Below are positions 17,087 through 25,078 of a stretch of 41,581 nucleotides of DNA, in pieces. The stretch covers positions 1-41,581 of the forward strand of contig JAHZJL010000283.1 of NCBI GenBank assembly GCA_022600935.1, written 5' to 3'. Under the pieces are notes generated by a model, which was not told the DNA's origin, did not search any database, and worked only from the letters and a program-made list of their open reading frames with translations. This DNA comes from Gammaproteobacteria bacterium (lineage in GTDB: Bacteria > Pseudomonadota > Gammaproteobacteria > Methylococcales > DRLZ01). How positions within the stretch are numbered: the stretch's first letter is position 1; each line of letters begins with the position of its first letter. A program made the position numbers and the translations under genes.

Positions 17087-19753
17087 ATGAGCCAGGATCT
17101 GACATCACTGAATGATAATAATCCGGAAGAAACCTCGGAATGGGTGGAAGCGTTAGAAGCTGTGATTCGCGAGGAAGGTCCCGAGCGCGCGCATTTTTTA
17201 ATCGAGCAGCTTGTAGCCTGTTCCAGACAAGCTGGAATCAATCTACCTTACAGGGCCAATACTGCATATTTGAATACCATCCCTACCGAGCATGAAGAGA
17301 AATCGCCGGGTGATGCAGCCATTGAACAGCGACTGCGTTCCTATGTACGCTGGAATGCAATGGCAATGGTTCAGAATGCCAATATGAAATACCCGGAACT
17401 GGGCGGCCACATTGCTACATTTGCGTCATCGGCAACCTTGTATGATGTCGGTTTTAATCATTTTTTCCATGCGCAAAACAAGGATCACGGTGGTGATCTT
17501 GTGTATTTCCAAGGCCATGCATCGCCTGGCATTTATGCGCGAGCGTTTTTGGAAGGCCGATTGGAAGCTGAGGATTTGCATCGATTTCGCCGTGAGATTG
17601 GCGAAAAAGGCTTGTCGTCTTACCCGCACCCCTGGCTGATGCCAGATTTCTGGCAGTTCCCGACTGTATCAATGGGGTTGGGGCCAATCATGGCAATTTA
17701 CCAGGCGCGGTTTACAAAATACCTGCATAATCGCGGCATCACGAATACCGATGGGCGTAAAATATGGGCATTTCTGGGTGACGGCGAGATGGATGAGCCG
17801 GAATCCAAAGGCGCGCTGGCTATGGCCGGGCGCGAAAAGCTCGATAACCTGATTTTTGTGGTCAACTGCAATCTGCAACGCCTGGATGGGCCTGTGCGGG
17901 GCGATGGCAAGATCATACAGGAGCTGGAAGGTGATTTCCGGGGTGCTGGATGGAATGTCATTAAAGTGGTTTGGGGATCGTATTGGGATCCACTGTTAGC
18001 CAGAGACACCAAAGGTCTGCTGCGCAAGCGTATGGAAGAAGTGGTGGATGGCGATTACCAGAATTACAAGGCTAAAGATGGCGCTTACGTACGCGAACAC
18101 TTCTTTGGTCAATACCCTGAGCTGCGGGAAATGGTCGCCAATATGAGTGATGAAGATATCTGGCGCTTGAATCGCGGTGGCCATGATCCACACAAAGTCT
18201 ATGCCGCATATCATCAAGCCACGCAGCATAACGGACAACCAACCGTGATACTGGCCAAAACTGTCAAGGGATATGGTATGGGGAATGCCGGTGAAGGGCT
18301 GAATATTACCCATCAGAAGAAAAAGATGGATTTACAAGCGGTCAAGAAATTCAGGGATCGCTTCAATATTCCGGTCAACGATGAACAGTTGACTGATGAA
18401 GTGCCGTTATATAAACCTGAACCGGAAAGCCCTGAGATGCAATATCTGCACGAGCGCCGCAAGGCCTTGGGCGGTTATCTACCGGCGCGTAACCAAAGCG
18501 CCAGTTTATTGCAAATCCCGGATCTGTCGATATTCGAAAAGATTCTGCAAGGTAGTGGTGAGCATGAATTGTCGACTACAATGGTCTTCATGCGGTTATT
18601 GAGCGTATTGTTACGCGACAAGAAACTGGGTAAATACCTGGTGCCGATTGTTCCGGATGAAGCGCGCACCTTCGGAATGGATGGCTTGTTTCAGCAATAC
18701 GGTATTTATTCCTCAGTCGGGCAATTGTTTGAGCCACAGGATGCCGGCCAGATGGCCTGGTATCGCGAGGATATCAAAGGCCAGGTGCTGGAGGAAGGTA
18801 TTAACGAGGCAGGCGCCATGTGTTCCTGGATTGCCGCAGCCACTGCATATGCCAATCATCAGATACAGATGATTCCATTTTACATTTATTACTCCATGTT
18901 CGGTTATCAGCGTATTGGCGATCTGATGTGGGCGGCTGGTGATATGCAAGCGCGAGGCTTTTTGCTGGGTGGTACTGCAGGACGCACGACGCTGGCTGGT
19001 GAAGGTCTGCAACACCAGGATGGACATAGTCCGTTGCTGCAGTCAGTGATTCCTAATTGCATTTCCTACGATCCTGCATTTGGTTACGAGCTGGCAGTCG
19101 TTGTCCATGATGGCTTACGCAGAATGTACCAGGAAGGTGAGGCAGTATTTTACTACATTACCGTCATGAATGAAGATTATGCCCAGCCAGCCATGCCTGA
19201 AGGTGTCGAAACCGGCATCATCAAAGGGATGTATCCGTATCGAAAAGCTCAGGGCAACAGTCAGATTCAATTATTGGGCAGCGGTACAATCATGCGTGAA
19301 GTGATTGCTGCAGCTGAATTATTACATCAGGATTTCGATATCTCTGCAGACATCTGGAGCGTAACCAGTTATAGCGAGCTTCGTCGCGAAGGCTTGAGTA
19401 TTGATCGGTGGAATCGTTTGCATCCAGGCAAGAAGCCTAAGATCAGTTATGTCGAACAGTGTTTTTCCGATACTCAAGGGCCGATTGTTGCTGCATCGGA
19501 TTATATGAAAATCGTTGCTGATCAAATCCGTCCTTTTGTTCACAAGTCATATACTGTATTGGGTACAGATGGCTATGGACGCAGTGACACGCGCAAGGCA
19601 TTACGCGATTTTTTTGAAGTCAATCGCCATCATATCGTTGTAGCCGCATTGAAATCACTAGCGGATGAGGGTGTGGTGACAGCCAAGACGGTTGACAAGG
19701 CGATTAAGCAATATGAAATAGATCCCGAGAGACCGGAACCAACTACTGTATAA
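17087..19753 (+). CDS. aceE: Pyruvate dehydrogenase E1 component, homodimeric
   Basis: ThDP-dependent decarboxylation of pyruvate and reductive acetylation of the E2 lipoyl group, linking glycolysis to the TCA cycle. 888 aa, essentially the E. coli length (887). Seen: HFFHAQNKDHGGDLVYFQGH near residue 125, ThDP motif GDGEMDEPES ... NLIFVVNCNLQRLDGPV (about 230-272), and a C-terminal block ending VLGTDGYGRSDTR. AAGGTG lies 8 nt before the ATG. aceF starts 18 nt after the stop. The E3 gene is not next in line but about 6 kb away. Confidence 0.97.
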   Translation: MSQDLTSLNDNNPEETSEWVEALEAVIREEGPERAHFLIEQLVACSRQAGINLPYRANTAYLNTIPTEHEEKSPGDAAIEQRLRSYVRWNAMAMVQNANMKYPELGGHIATFASSATLYDVGFNHFFHAQNKDHGGDLVYFQGHASPGIYARAFLEGRLEAEDLHRFRREIGEKGLSSYPHPWLMPDFWQFPTVSMGLGPIMAIYQARFTKYLHNRGITNTDGRKIWAFLGDGEMDEPESKGALAMAGREKLDNLIFVVNCNLQRLDGPVRGDGKIIQELEGDFRGAGWNVIKVVWGSYWDPLLARDTKGLLRKRMEEVVDGDYQNYKAKDGAYVREHFFGQYPELREMVANMSDEDIWRLNRGGHDPHKVYAAYHQATQHNGQPTVILAKTVKGYGMGNAGEGLNITHQKKKMDLQAVKKFRDRFNIPVNDEQLTDEVPLYKPEPESPEMQYLHERRKALGGYLPARNQSASLLQIPDLSIFEKILQGSGEHELSTTMVFMRLLSVLLRDKKLGKYLVPIVPDEARTFGMDGLFQQYGIYSSVGQLFEPQDAGQMAWYREDIKGQVLEEGINEAGAMCSWIAAATAYANHQIQMIPFYIYYSMFGYQRIGDLMWAAGDMQARGFLLGGTAGRTTLAGEGLQHQDGHSPLLQSVIPNCISYDPAFGYELAVVVHDGLRRMYQEGEAVFYYITVMNEDYAQPAMPEGVETGIIKGMYPYRKAQGNSQIQLLGSGTIMREVIAAAELLHQDFDISADIWSVTSYSELRREGLSIDRWNRLHPGKKPKISYVEQCFSDTQGPIVAASDYMKIVADQIRPFVHKSYTVLGTDGYGRSDTRKALRDFFEVNRHHIVVAALKSLADEGVVTAKTVDKAIKQYEIDPERPEPTTV

Positions 19754-19771
19754 GCATGGTATAAAGAACAA

Positions 19772-21085
19772 ATGAGTGCAGAACAAACGATTAAAATCCC
19801 GGAATTGGGTGATGTTGATTCAGTCGATGTTGTCGAGATTCTGGTCGAGCCCGGACAAACCGTAGAGGAAGGAACTCCACTGCTGACGCTGGAAAACCAG
19901 AAAACTGCAATGGAATTGCCTGCTCCCATTGATGGCGTGGTTAAATCCATTCTGGTCTCACTGGGAGACCAGGTTGCCGCTGGTGCAGATGTTGTGGTCA
20001 TTGACGCTCAGGCTGTCGGCAAGTCTGACGCAGCCGAGCCTGCAAAACCCGAGTCTACACCAGCTCCGGCTGAACCTGCTGCAACAGAAGAACAACCGGC
20101 AGCTCCGGCTCCAGCCGCCACCCAACCGACGCAGCCTGTAAAGCCACAACCACCTGCCAGTCAGTCAGCGCCAGCAGCACCAGGAAAATCAACAGCTTTT
20201 GCCAGTCCTTCTGTGCGTCGTTTTGCTCGTGAACTGGGCGCTGATATTAATCAGATCAGTGGAACTGGCACCAAAGGACGTATTTTAAAGTCCGATGTAC
20301 AAGCGTGGATCAAGTCCAGTCTTGCAAGCAATCAATCAGGTGGCCCGGTTCTAGGCAGTCCGATGCCGGAGATTGATTTCTCCAAGTTCGGCACCATTGA
20401 AGAACAGAATCTGAGTCGAATCCAGAAAGTTTCGGGTAAACATCTGCATCGTTGCTGGGTGCATATCCCCCATGTGACCCAACAGGATCAGGCCGATATC
20501 ACCGATCTGGAAGCATTCCGCAAATCATTGAATGCCGAGAAAAATCAATCTGGCGCCAAAATCACCTTGTTGCCATTGGTCATGAAAGCGGTTACCGCGA
20601 CTTTGCAAGCGTATCCAACGTTTAATGCATCGTTGGCGTCTAACGGCGAACAATTGATTCTGAAACACTATTACAACATCGGAGTCGCAGTCGATACTCC
20701 AGAAGGTCTGGTGGTTCCGGTAATCCGCGATGTTGATAAAAAAGGCATTCGCCAACTCGCCCAGGAACTGGCTGAAGTCAGTCAGCGCGCCAGAGATCGC
20801 AAACTAACGCCAACTGATATGGAAGGCGGATCATTTACTATATCCAGCCTCGGTGGTATCGGAGGAACTGCGTTTACACCAATCGTCAATGCCCCGGAAG
20901 TTGCCATACTTGGAGTGTCTCGATCCAGCATGCAACCAGTCTACCAGGATGGCCAGTTTGTGCCCCGCTTGATGTTGCCTCTATCCTTGTCTTATGACCA
21001 CCGAGTGATCGATGGCGCCAATGGTGCCCGATTTATCGTGTATCTGAGCCGCGCGTTATCTGATTTAAGACGAGTGCTGGTTTAA
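19772..21085 (+). CDS. aceF: Pyruvate dehydrogenase E2, dihydrolipoyl acetyltransferase
   Basis: Transfers the acetyl group from lipoyl-lysine to CoA and forms the core of the complex. 437 aa. One lipoyl domain at residues 1-80 (lipoylated Lys in LENQKTAMELPAP), then an Ala/Pro/Gln-rich flexible linker (about 85-145), a peripheral-subunit-binding domain (SPSVRRFARELGADINQ ... GRILKSDV, about 148-185) and the catalytic domain with SLSYDHRVIDGA near the C-terminus (active-site His/Asp). E. coli AceF has three lipoyl domains; one is common elsewhere. It converges with the next gene, 32 nt apart. Confidence 0.96.
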   Translation: MSAEQTIKIPELGDVDSVDVVEILVEPGQTVEEGTPLLTLENQKTAMELPAPIDGVVKSILVSLGDQVAAGADVVVIDAQAVGKSDAAEPAKPESTPAPAEPAATEEQPAAPAPAATQPTQPVKPQPPASQSAPAAPGKSTAFASPSVRRFARELGADINQISGTGTKGRILKSDVQAWIKSSLASNQSGGPVLGSPMPEIDFSKFGTIEEQNLSRIQKVSGKHLHRCWVHIPHVTQQDQADITDLEAFRKSLNAEKNQSGAKITLLPLVMKAVTATLQAYPTFNASLASNGEQLILKHYYNIGVAVDTPEGLVVPVIRDVDKKGIRQLAQELAEVSQRARDRKLTPTDMEGGSFTISSLGGIGGTAFTPIVNAPEVAILGVSRSSMQPVYQDGQFVPRLMLPLSLSYDHRVIDGANGARFIVYLSRALSDLRRVLV

Positions 21086-21117
21086 ACTGCTTTGCCTGCT
21101 GATCGCTGTTAAGAGAA

Positions 21118-22599
21118 TCATTGGTCTGATGAATTGACTGCTTCCAGACCGGATTGAATATATTTTTTTACTGTTCTGCGATCAAGTCCGCTGATACGGG
21201 CAACCTTTTCATAGGTTCCAAAGCGTTGGTGAAGTTGCGTGCAATAGGCTTCCAGTAACTGTTGAGCAGTCATTTCCTGTGCTTGTAGATAATTGCTGTT
21301 TTCAGGTGATTGTTGCAACAACGGTTTGGTAACAGGTTTGTATTCGCCAGTTACACAGATTCCCCTGACGCACTGTTCCAGCTCGCGCACGTTTCCCGGC
21401 CAGTGGTAATGGTCCGGCACATTTTTTTTGATGAGTGATTCAATTCTGGCAATCAGTGTATCATCGTCGGTGCCAATGGTGCGGCGCAAGATGCTCGATA
21501 CCAGCAAGCGTAATTCCTGTTCTGGTTGCTCTGACAGGCGTTGATGTAAATCCGGCAGTGTGATGACATCGGAACACAGTCGGTAATAAAAGTCCTCACG
21601 AAACTTTCCCTGTTCGAGTAATTGCTCGATGTTCTGATTGGTTGCTGCAATTACCCGGCCCTGAAACTTCTGTTTTTTTGCGCTACCAACCGGAGTAAAT
21701 GCCCGATCCTGTAATACATTCAGCAGTTTGACCTGGATGGTATCGTCAATTTCACCAACTTCATCGATAAATACAGCGCCATGCGCGCTACAGCGCGCAA
21801 ACACGCCTTCTCGATTTTCAATAGCACCGGTAAACGCGCCTTTTTTATGTCCGAACAATTCCGCTTCGATCAGGCTGGCAGGAAACTGAGACAGGTTTGT
21901 TGATTGGAACGAGCGGGTAAAACTTTCTTCAAATTGATGTGTTCGTTCGTTAAAAGGAATATAGTTTGAACGGCCGATTGCCTGTGCGATTCTGGTTTTT
22001 CCGGTTCCGGTCGCGCCAAGCAGCAGAGTCGAAAACTCTTCCATGTGCTCGCAGAAATACGCCAGATACCAGTGGGAATTATGGGTGAACAAGTTATTCC
22101 ATAAATGCATGCGCAGATGTTGCATACAGGGACTGAGACCAAGAATCTCCCGGCTAATAAAATAATAGGCGCGGCGGGTCTGGTAAAACAAGCCGATGTA
22201 TTTTTCGGCCTGGCGCTGTTCGATTCCGATAGCGCTCAGTGCATGTAATAGTTGACCGGCGATTGGCAAGGCGGTGAGTTGGTCGCCTGCCTTGCTCTGC
22301 GTTTCGATATAGTCATCCAGATGGGTGTGAAAAGTAAGGTAAACCCTGAATAATCGGGCTTGCTCAACCAGGCGCGCATCTTCTTTATCTAGTTTGCAAT
22401 TCTTCGAGCATCTTTCCAGTTGAGCGCCTAGTTTGGCTAAAACAGCCTGATTCAGTGCGAGCTCCTCAGTATCCGTTCTGAGATCAGCCAGTTCTGCTTT
22501 GTTTTTGACATAGTCTTCGCTAAACGGATTGTTGAAAGCGGCGGTATTGATGCGTTTGAAAAAACCGCGTTGTGTCTCGCTGAGTTGATTGGTGGTCAT
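21118..22599 (-). CDS. Sigma-54-dependent transcriptional activator with unusual N-terminal domain
   Basis: AAA+ enhancer-binding protein, 493 aa. Seen: residues 1-185, a helical N-terminal region I do not recognise, with NNPFSEDYVKNKAEL near 23-37 and a C-x3-C pair (Cys64, Cys68); Walker A GATGTGKT (195-202, where most activators end in KE); sigma-54-contact loop GAFTGA (254-259); Walker B AVFIDE (275-280); arginine-finger region FREDFYYRL (333-341); PGNVREL (401-407); Fis-type HTH (about 461-482). It is transcribed away from a PspA-like gene, like pspF/pspA in E. coli, but PspF lacks an N-terminal regulatory domain. There is no receiver, GAF or PAS signature. No Shine-Dalgarno is visible. 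The activator class is certain; the signal is unknown. Confidence 0.9.
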   Translation of the reverse strand: MTTNQLSETQRGFFKRINTAAFNNPFSEDYVKNKAELADLRTDTEELALNQAVLAKLGAQLERCSKNCKLDKEDARLVEQARLFRVYLTFHTHLDDYIETQSKAGDQLTALPIAGQLLHALSAIGIEQRQAEKYIGLFYQTRRAYYFISREILGLSPCMQHLRMHLWNNLFTHNSHWYLAYFCEHMEEFSTLLLGATGTGKTRIAQAIGRSNYIPFNERTHQFEESFTRSFQSTNLSQFPASLIEAELFGHKKGAFTGAIENREGVFARCSAHGAVFIDEVGEIDDTIQVKLLNVLQDRAFTPVGSAKKQKFQGRVIAATNQNIEQLLEQGKFREDFYYRLCSDVITLPDLHQRLSEQPEQELRLLVSSILRRTIGTDDDTLIARIESLIKKNVPDHYHWPGNVRELEQCVRGICVTGEYKPVTKPLLQQSPENSNYLQAQEMTAQQLLEAYCTQLHQRFGTYEKVARISGLDRRTVKKYIQSGLEAVNSSDQ

Positions 22600-22617
22600 G
22601 ATGTTTAAATTTAATTA

Positions 22618-22655
22618 ATGTACATAAAAAGTATGACATGTATACATTAAATGTC
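22618..22655. promoter_or_regulatory. Candidate upstream activating sites for the sigma-54 activator
   Basis: Two palindromes, ATGTACAT (22618-22625) and ATGTATACAT (22638-22647), 20 nt apart start to start, with a further ATGTC at 22650 forming an inverted pair with GACAT (22635). They lie about 95-125 nt upstream of the -24 element and just before the activator gene. That position suits both enhancer binding and autoregulation. Confidence 0.5.
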
Positions 22656-22741
22656 TATCTCAATCGAATAATTATCCAAGAAAAACGAGTTGTAATTTAT
22701 AAATAATTGTAAATTAACAATATTATCTGATTTTAAAAAAA

Positions 22742-22757
22742 TGGCATGTTCACTGCA
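22742..22757 (+). promoter_or_regulatory. Sigma-54 (-24/-12) promoter of the pspA-like operon
   Basis: TGGCATGTTCACTGCA matches the TGGCACG-N4-TTGCA consensus in all but two positions, with exactly 12 nt between the first G of GG and the first G of GC. Predicted start near 22768, 39 nt before the ATG. Confidence 0.8.
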
Positions 22758-22806
22758 GTATGTTTGTTGAAACTTTAAATTCTAACGAACAAACAGGAGA
22801 ACACTT

Positions 22807-23481
22807 ATGAATTCAGTAAAACGTTTATTTATTTCAATCAAGCATCGTATCGATACAGTCGCTGAAGATTTTGAAGATCACCAGGCGTTAATTGCTGCTG
22901 CGATTGCCGAACTTGATGAAGTTGGTGCAAATACGCAAGTACAACTTAATAACGTTCGCCACGAAGTAGTTAATTTTGAAAAAAGAACACAAGCCATAGA
23001 GGCTGAAATCGACCTCTGGACTGATCGCGCCAAAGCTATCCGTGAGCAGGATGAAAACAAAGCGCTGGATTGCGTTAAACGAATCAGGGTCTTGCAGGCT
23101 GAGCGACAACGTGTAAACGAACAGTTCAACCACAGTATTGAATTAGAACGGCAACTGATCAATGATCTTGAAGCGATCAAAGCCAAACGCAGCGAACTGA
23201 AAATACGCAAAGACAGTTTACATCGCCGAGAAAACAGAACAGGAGCTGACCAGGTGTTAGCTGGTTCAGAGAATGGAATTGTTAACCAGGCAGACAAAAT
23301 TCTCGAACGCTGGGAAAGTCGCGTGGTTACCAGAGAATACCAGACTCAATCCGATCAGCAATCAAATTATCAAGCCACTGTTGACCCGTTGCAACATGAA
23401 TTTGAACAACAGGAAGACGACCAGCAATTGAAAGCGATGCTGGATGAGCTTACCAACAACACTGATCACGACAATCAATAA
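22807..23481 (+). CDS. PspA/IM30-like coiled-coil protein
   Basis: 224 aa, very close to E. coli PspA (222 aa), almost entirely helical with heptad-like charge patterns. It opens MNSVKRLFISIKHRIDTVAEDFEDH, matching the amphipathic first helix and the 'kRl...i...v....ED' start of PspA/Vipp1 proteins, then long coiled coils (about 25-145) and a polar Gln/Asp-rich tail. PspA proteins bind stressed inner membranes and can inhibit their cognate activator (family knowledge). AGGAG lies 7 nt upstream. It is the first gene behind the sigma-54 promoter. Assignment rests on size, start and context; sequence is divergent. Confidence 0.75.
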   Translation: MNSVKRLFISIKHRIDTVAEDFEDHQALIAAAIAELDEVGANTQVQLNNVRHEVVNFEKRTQAIEAEIDLWTDRAKAIREQDENKALDCVKRIRVLQAERQRVNEQFNHSIELERQLINDLEAIKAKRSELKIRKDSLHRRENRTGADQVLAGSENGIVNQADKILERWESRVVTREYQTQSDQQSNYQATVDPLQHEFEQQEDDQQLKAMLDELTNNTDHDNQ

Positions 23482-23509
23482 AAGAACAGACTATATATAG
23501 GATATGATT

Positions 23510-24805
23510 ATGGACACAGTTATTCAAGAACCGTTAAAACCCGAACGCAGGCAGTTTGCCAGCACCTTTTTACGCTGGAGTGGCGCGCTGATTCTGGTCG
23601 TCGCCGCCTTGCACTACATGATACAAGGCTTGAATATCACCTCAGAAGCGCTGCGCTTCTGGGTGATGCCAGGGTTTATCAGTTTTCTGGCCATGTGTGG
23701 ATTATTCTGCGGTTATTGGCTGAAAGACCCTAAGAATACACGGATTTTTTACGGGCTGGGAACAGCGTTTATAGCAGCCCAATTATCCCAGGTTGCAGCT
23801 ATGGGGCGAGCATTAATGATCAAAGGCCAATCCGGCGAAGTTCTGCTGGATATGTGGTGGGATCTGGATCAACTCTCCCCTTTGGTTGTTGGCTCCAATT
23901 TTGTGATCAGTGTTCTGTTGGCGGTTCCGGTTGTCTACGCAGGTTTTACCATGTTGGCTAGCCAGCACCGCAAAAGCCTGTTATTCGGATTTTTAATCGC
24001 CAATATCGCCATGATGTTACCTGTGCGTGACCAGTTGTCAGTAACTGCCATCATTGTGCTCGGGTTTTTTGTGTTACGTTATCGGGATATGCGCTATTAT
24101 CAGGCAGACCGTGCAATGAAGACGATTAGTGGCTTTTCAGCCCGCTTGCTGGTCTGGGTGCCATTGCTGATTGTGGTCGGTCGTTGTGGGTTTTATACGA
24201 TTTCAGATAAGCAATATGCTGTATTGCTGGCAATGGTTGCATGGTTATTGATCAGGGAAATTCCAAGGATTGTCGGCAAAGCTGAATTTATCCCGTTATT
24301 GCAGTATTTCGGTTTGACAATTGCCATGACTGCCTGGATTGTCGGTGCGCATGATTTTATTCAGTCATTCTCAGGAATCAATGAAATTTATGCCGCTATA
24401 TTACCGGTTTCAGCTTTTCTGTTTACGATGTCATTCAGAATTCAGGATGACAGCCCCGCAACCCGGTTTATTGCCGCAATGATCGCCATGTTAACTGTTG
24501 TCTGTCTGATGCTGGATTCAAGCAGTTATGTGACTGCGATGATGAGTCTTGCAACCGGCCTGGTGCTGACAGTTGGAGGATTGTATTTACATGAAAAGCT
24601 GGTTTTAAGCTGCGGAGTGATCAGCTTTATCGGGGGTTTGTTGTATTACATGAGCTTTCTGCTCGATATGTACCACGCAATGCCATGGTTGAGTGCTGGT
24701 TTGATGGGTGTAGCTGCGTTGTTACTGGCGTCCTGGATTGATAAGCAGGAAGGCTCGATTCGGGGAAAAATTAGTGAGACATGGTATGCAGTGAAAACCT
24801 GGTAA
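23510..24805 (+). CDS. Polytopic inner-membrane protein of unknown function, Psp-like locus
   Basis: 431 aa with roughly 12-14 predicted hydrophobic spans and short polar loops; the N-terminal ~25 residues are cytosolic and charged. I recognise no transporter signature or catalytic motif. Start at 23510 rather than 23504, because AGGA (23499-23502) is 7 nt from the former and 1 nt from the latter. It follows the pspA-like gene by 28 nt and is almost certainly in the same sigma-54 operon. It takes the place that PspB/PspC membrane sensors hold in E. coli but has no similarity in topology to them. Confidence 0.8.
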   Translation: MDTVIQEPLKPERRQFASTFLRWSGALILVVAALHYMIQGLNITSEALRFWVMPGFISFLAMCGLFCGYWLKDPKNTRIFYGLGTAFIAAQLSQVAAMGRALMIKGQSGEVLLDMWWDLDQLSPLVVGSNFVISVLLAVPVVYAGFTMLASQHRKSLLFGFLIANIAMMLPVRDQLSVTAIIVLGFFVLRYRDMRYYQADRAMKTISGFSARLLVWVPLLIVVGRCGFYTISDKQYAVLLAMVAWLLIREIPRIVGKAEFIPLLQYFGLTIAMTAWIVGAHDFIQSFSGINEIYAAILPVSAFLFTMSFRIQDDSPATRFIAAMIAMLTVVCLMLDSSSYVTAMMSLATGLVLTVGGLYLHEKLVLSCGVISFIGGLLYYMSFLLDMYHAMPWLSAGLMGVAALLLASWIDKQEGSIRGKISETWYAVKTW

Positions 24806-24806
24806 A

Positions 24807-24998
24807 TCAAACCCAGGACCCTGTTCCGATACCGGCTACTTGAACCGGCACTGGAGCAGGGTCTTGGCCTTTATGCTTGATTTTGCGGGAGTAACGGGTT
24901 TTATCGGCAAACACGGTACTGCGATTAAAACGGTGTGCATGTTTTGCAACCGGATTACGAACCACCGGCTTTTGATCAGCCGGTTTTTTTCTGCTCAT
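24807..24998 (-). CDS. Small basic conserved-type protein, 63 aa
   Basis: The core reads NPVAKHAHRFNRSTVFADK followed by TRYSRKIKHKG, a pattern I associate with short uncharacterised proteobacterial proteins (DUF7230-like, from memory). It is rich in Lys, Arg and His, without signal peptide or membrane span. ATG at 24998 is chosen because AGGAGG lies 6 nt upstream; an upstream extension to 25094 is open but lacks a ribosome site. The last 20 or so residues (from GQDPAPVPVQV) are encoded within and beside a long DNA hairpin, so the tail may be an acquired extension. Convergent with the membrane protein, one base apart. Confidence 0.65.
   Translation of the reverse strand: MSRKKPADQKPVVRNPVAKHAHRFNRSTVFADKTRYSRKIKHKGQDPAPVPVQVAGIGTGSWV
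24813..24867. other. Long hairpin at the convergent gene ends
   Basis: CCAGGACCCTG (24813-24823) pairs with CAGGGTCTTGG (24857-24867), 11 bp with one G-T, and CCGG/CCGG can pair inside. It starts 7 nt after the membrane protein stop and may end that transcript, though only a loose T-rich stretch follows. Confidence 0.45.
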
Positions 24999-25078
24999 GT
25001 TAAACCTCCTTAGGGTCAAAATTTTAAAAAAAGTGATGCAAACATGGCGGGTTACTACCCGCCTTGTATTACGAGTAA

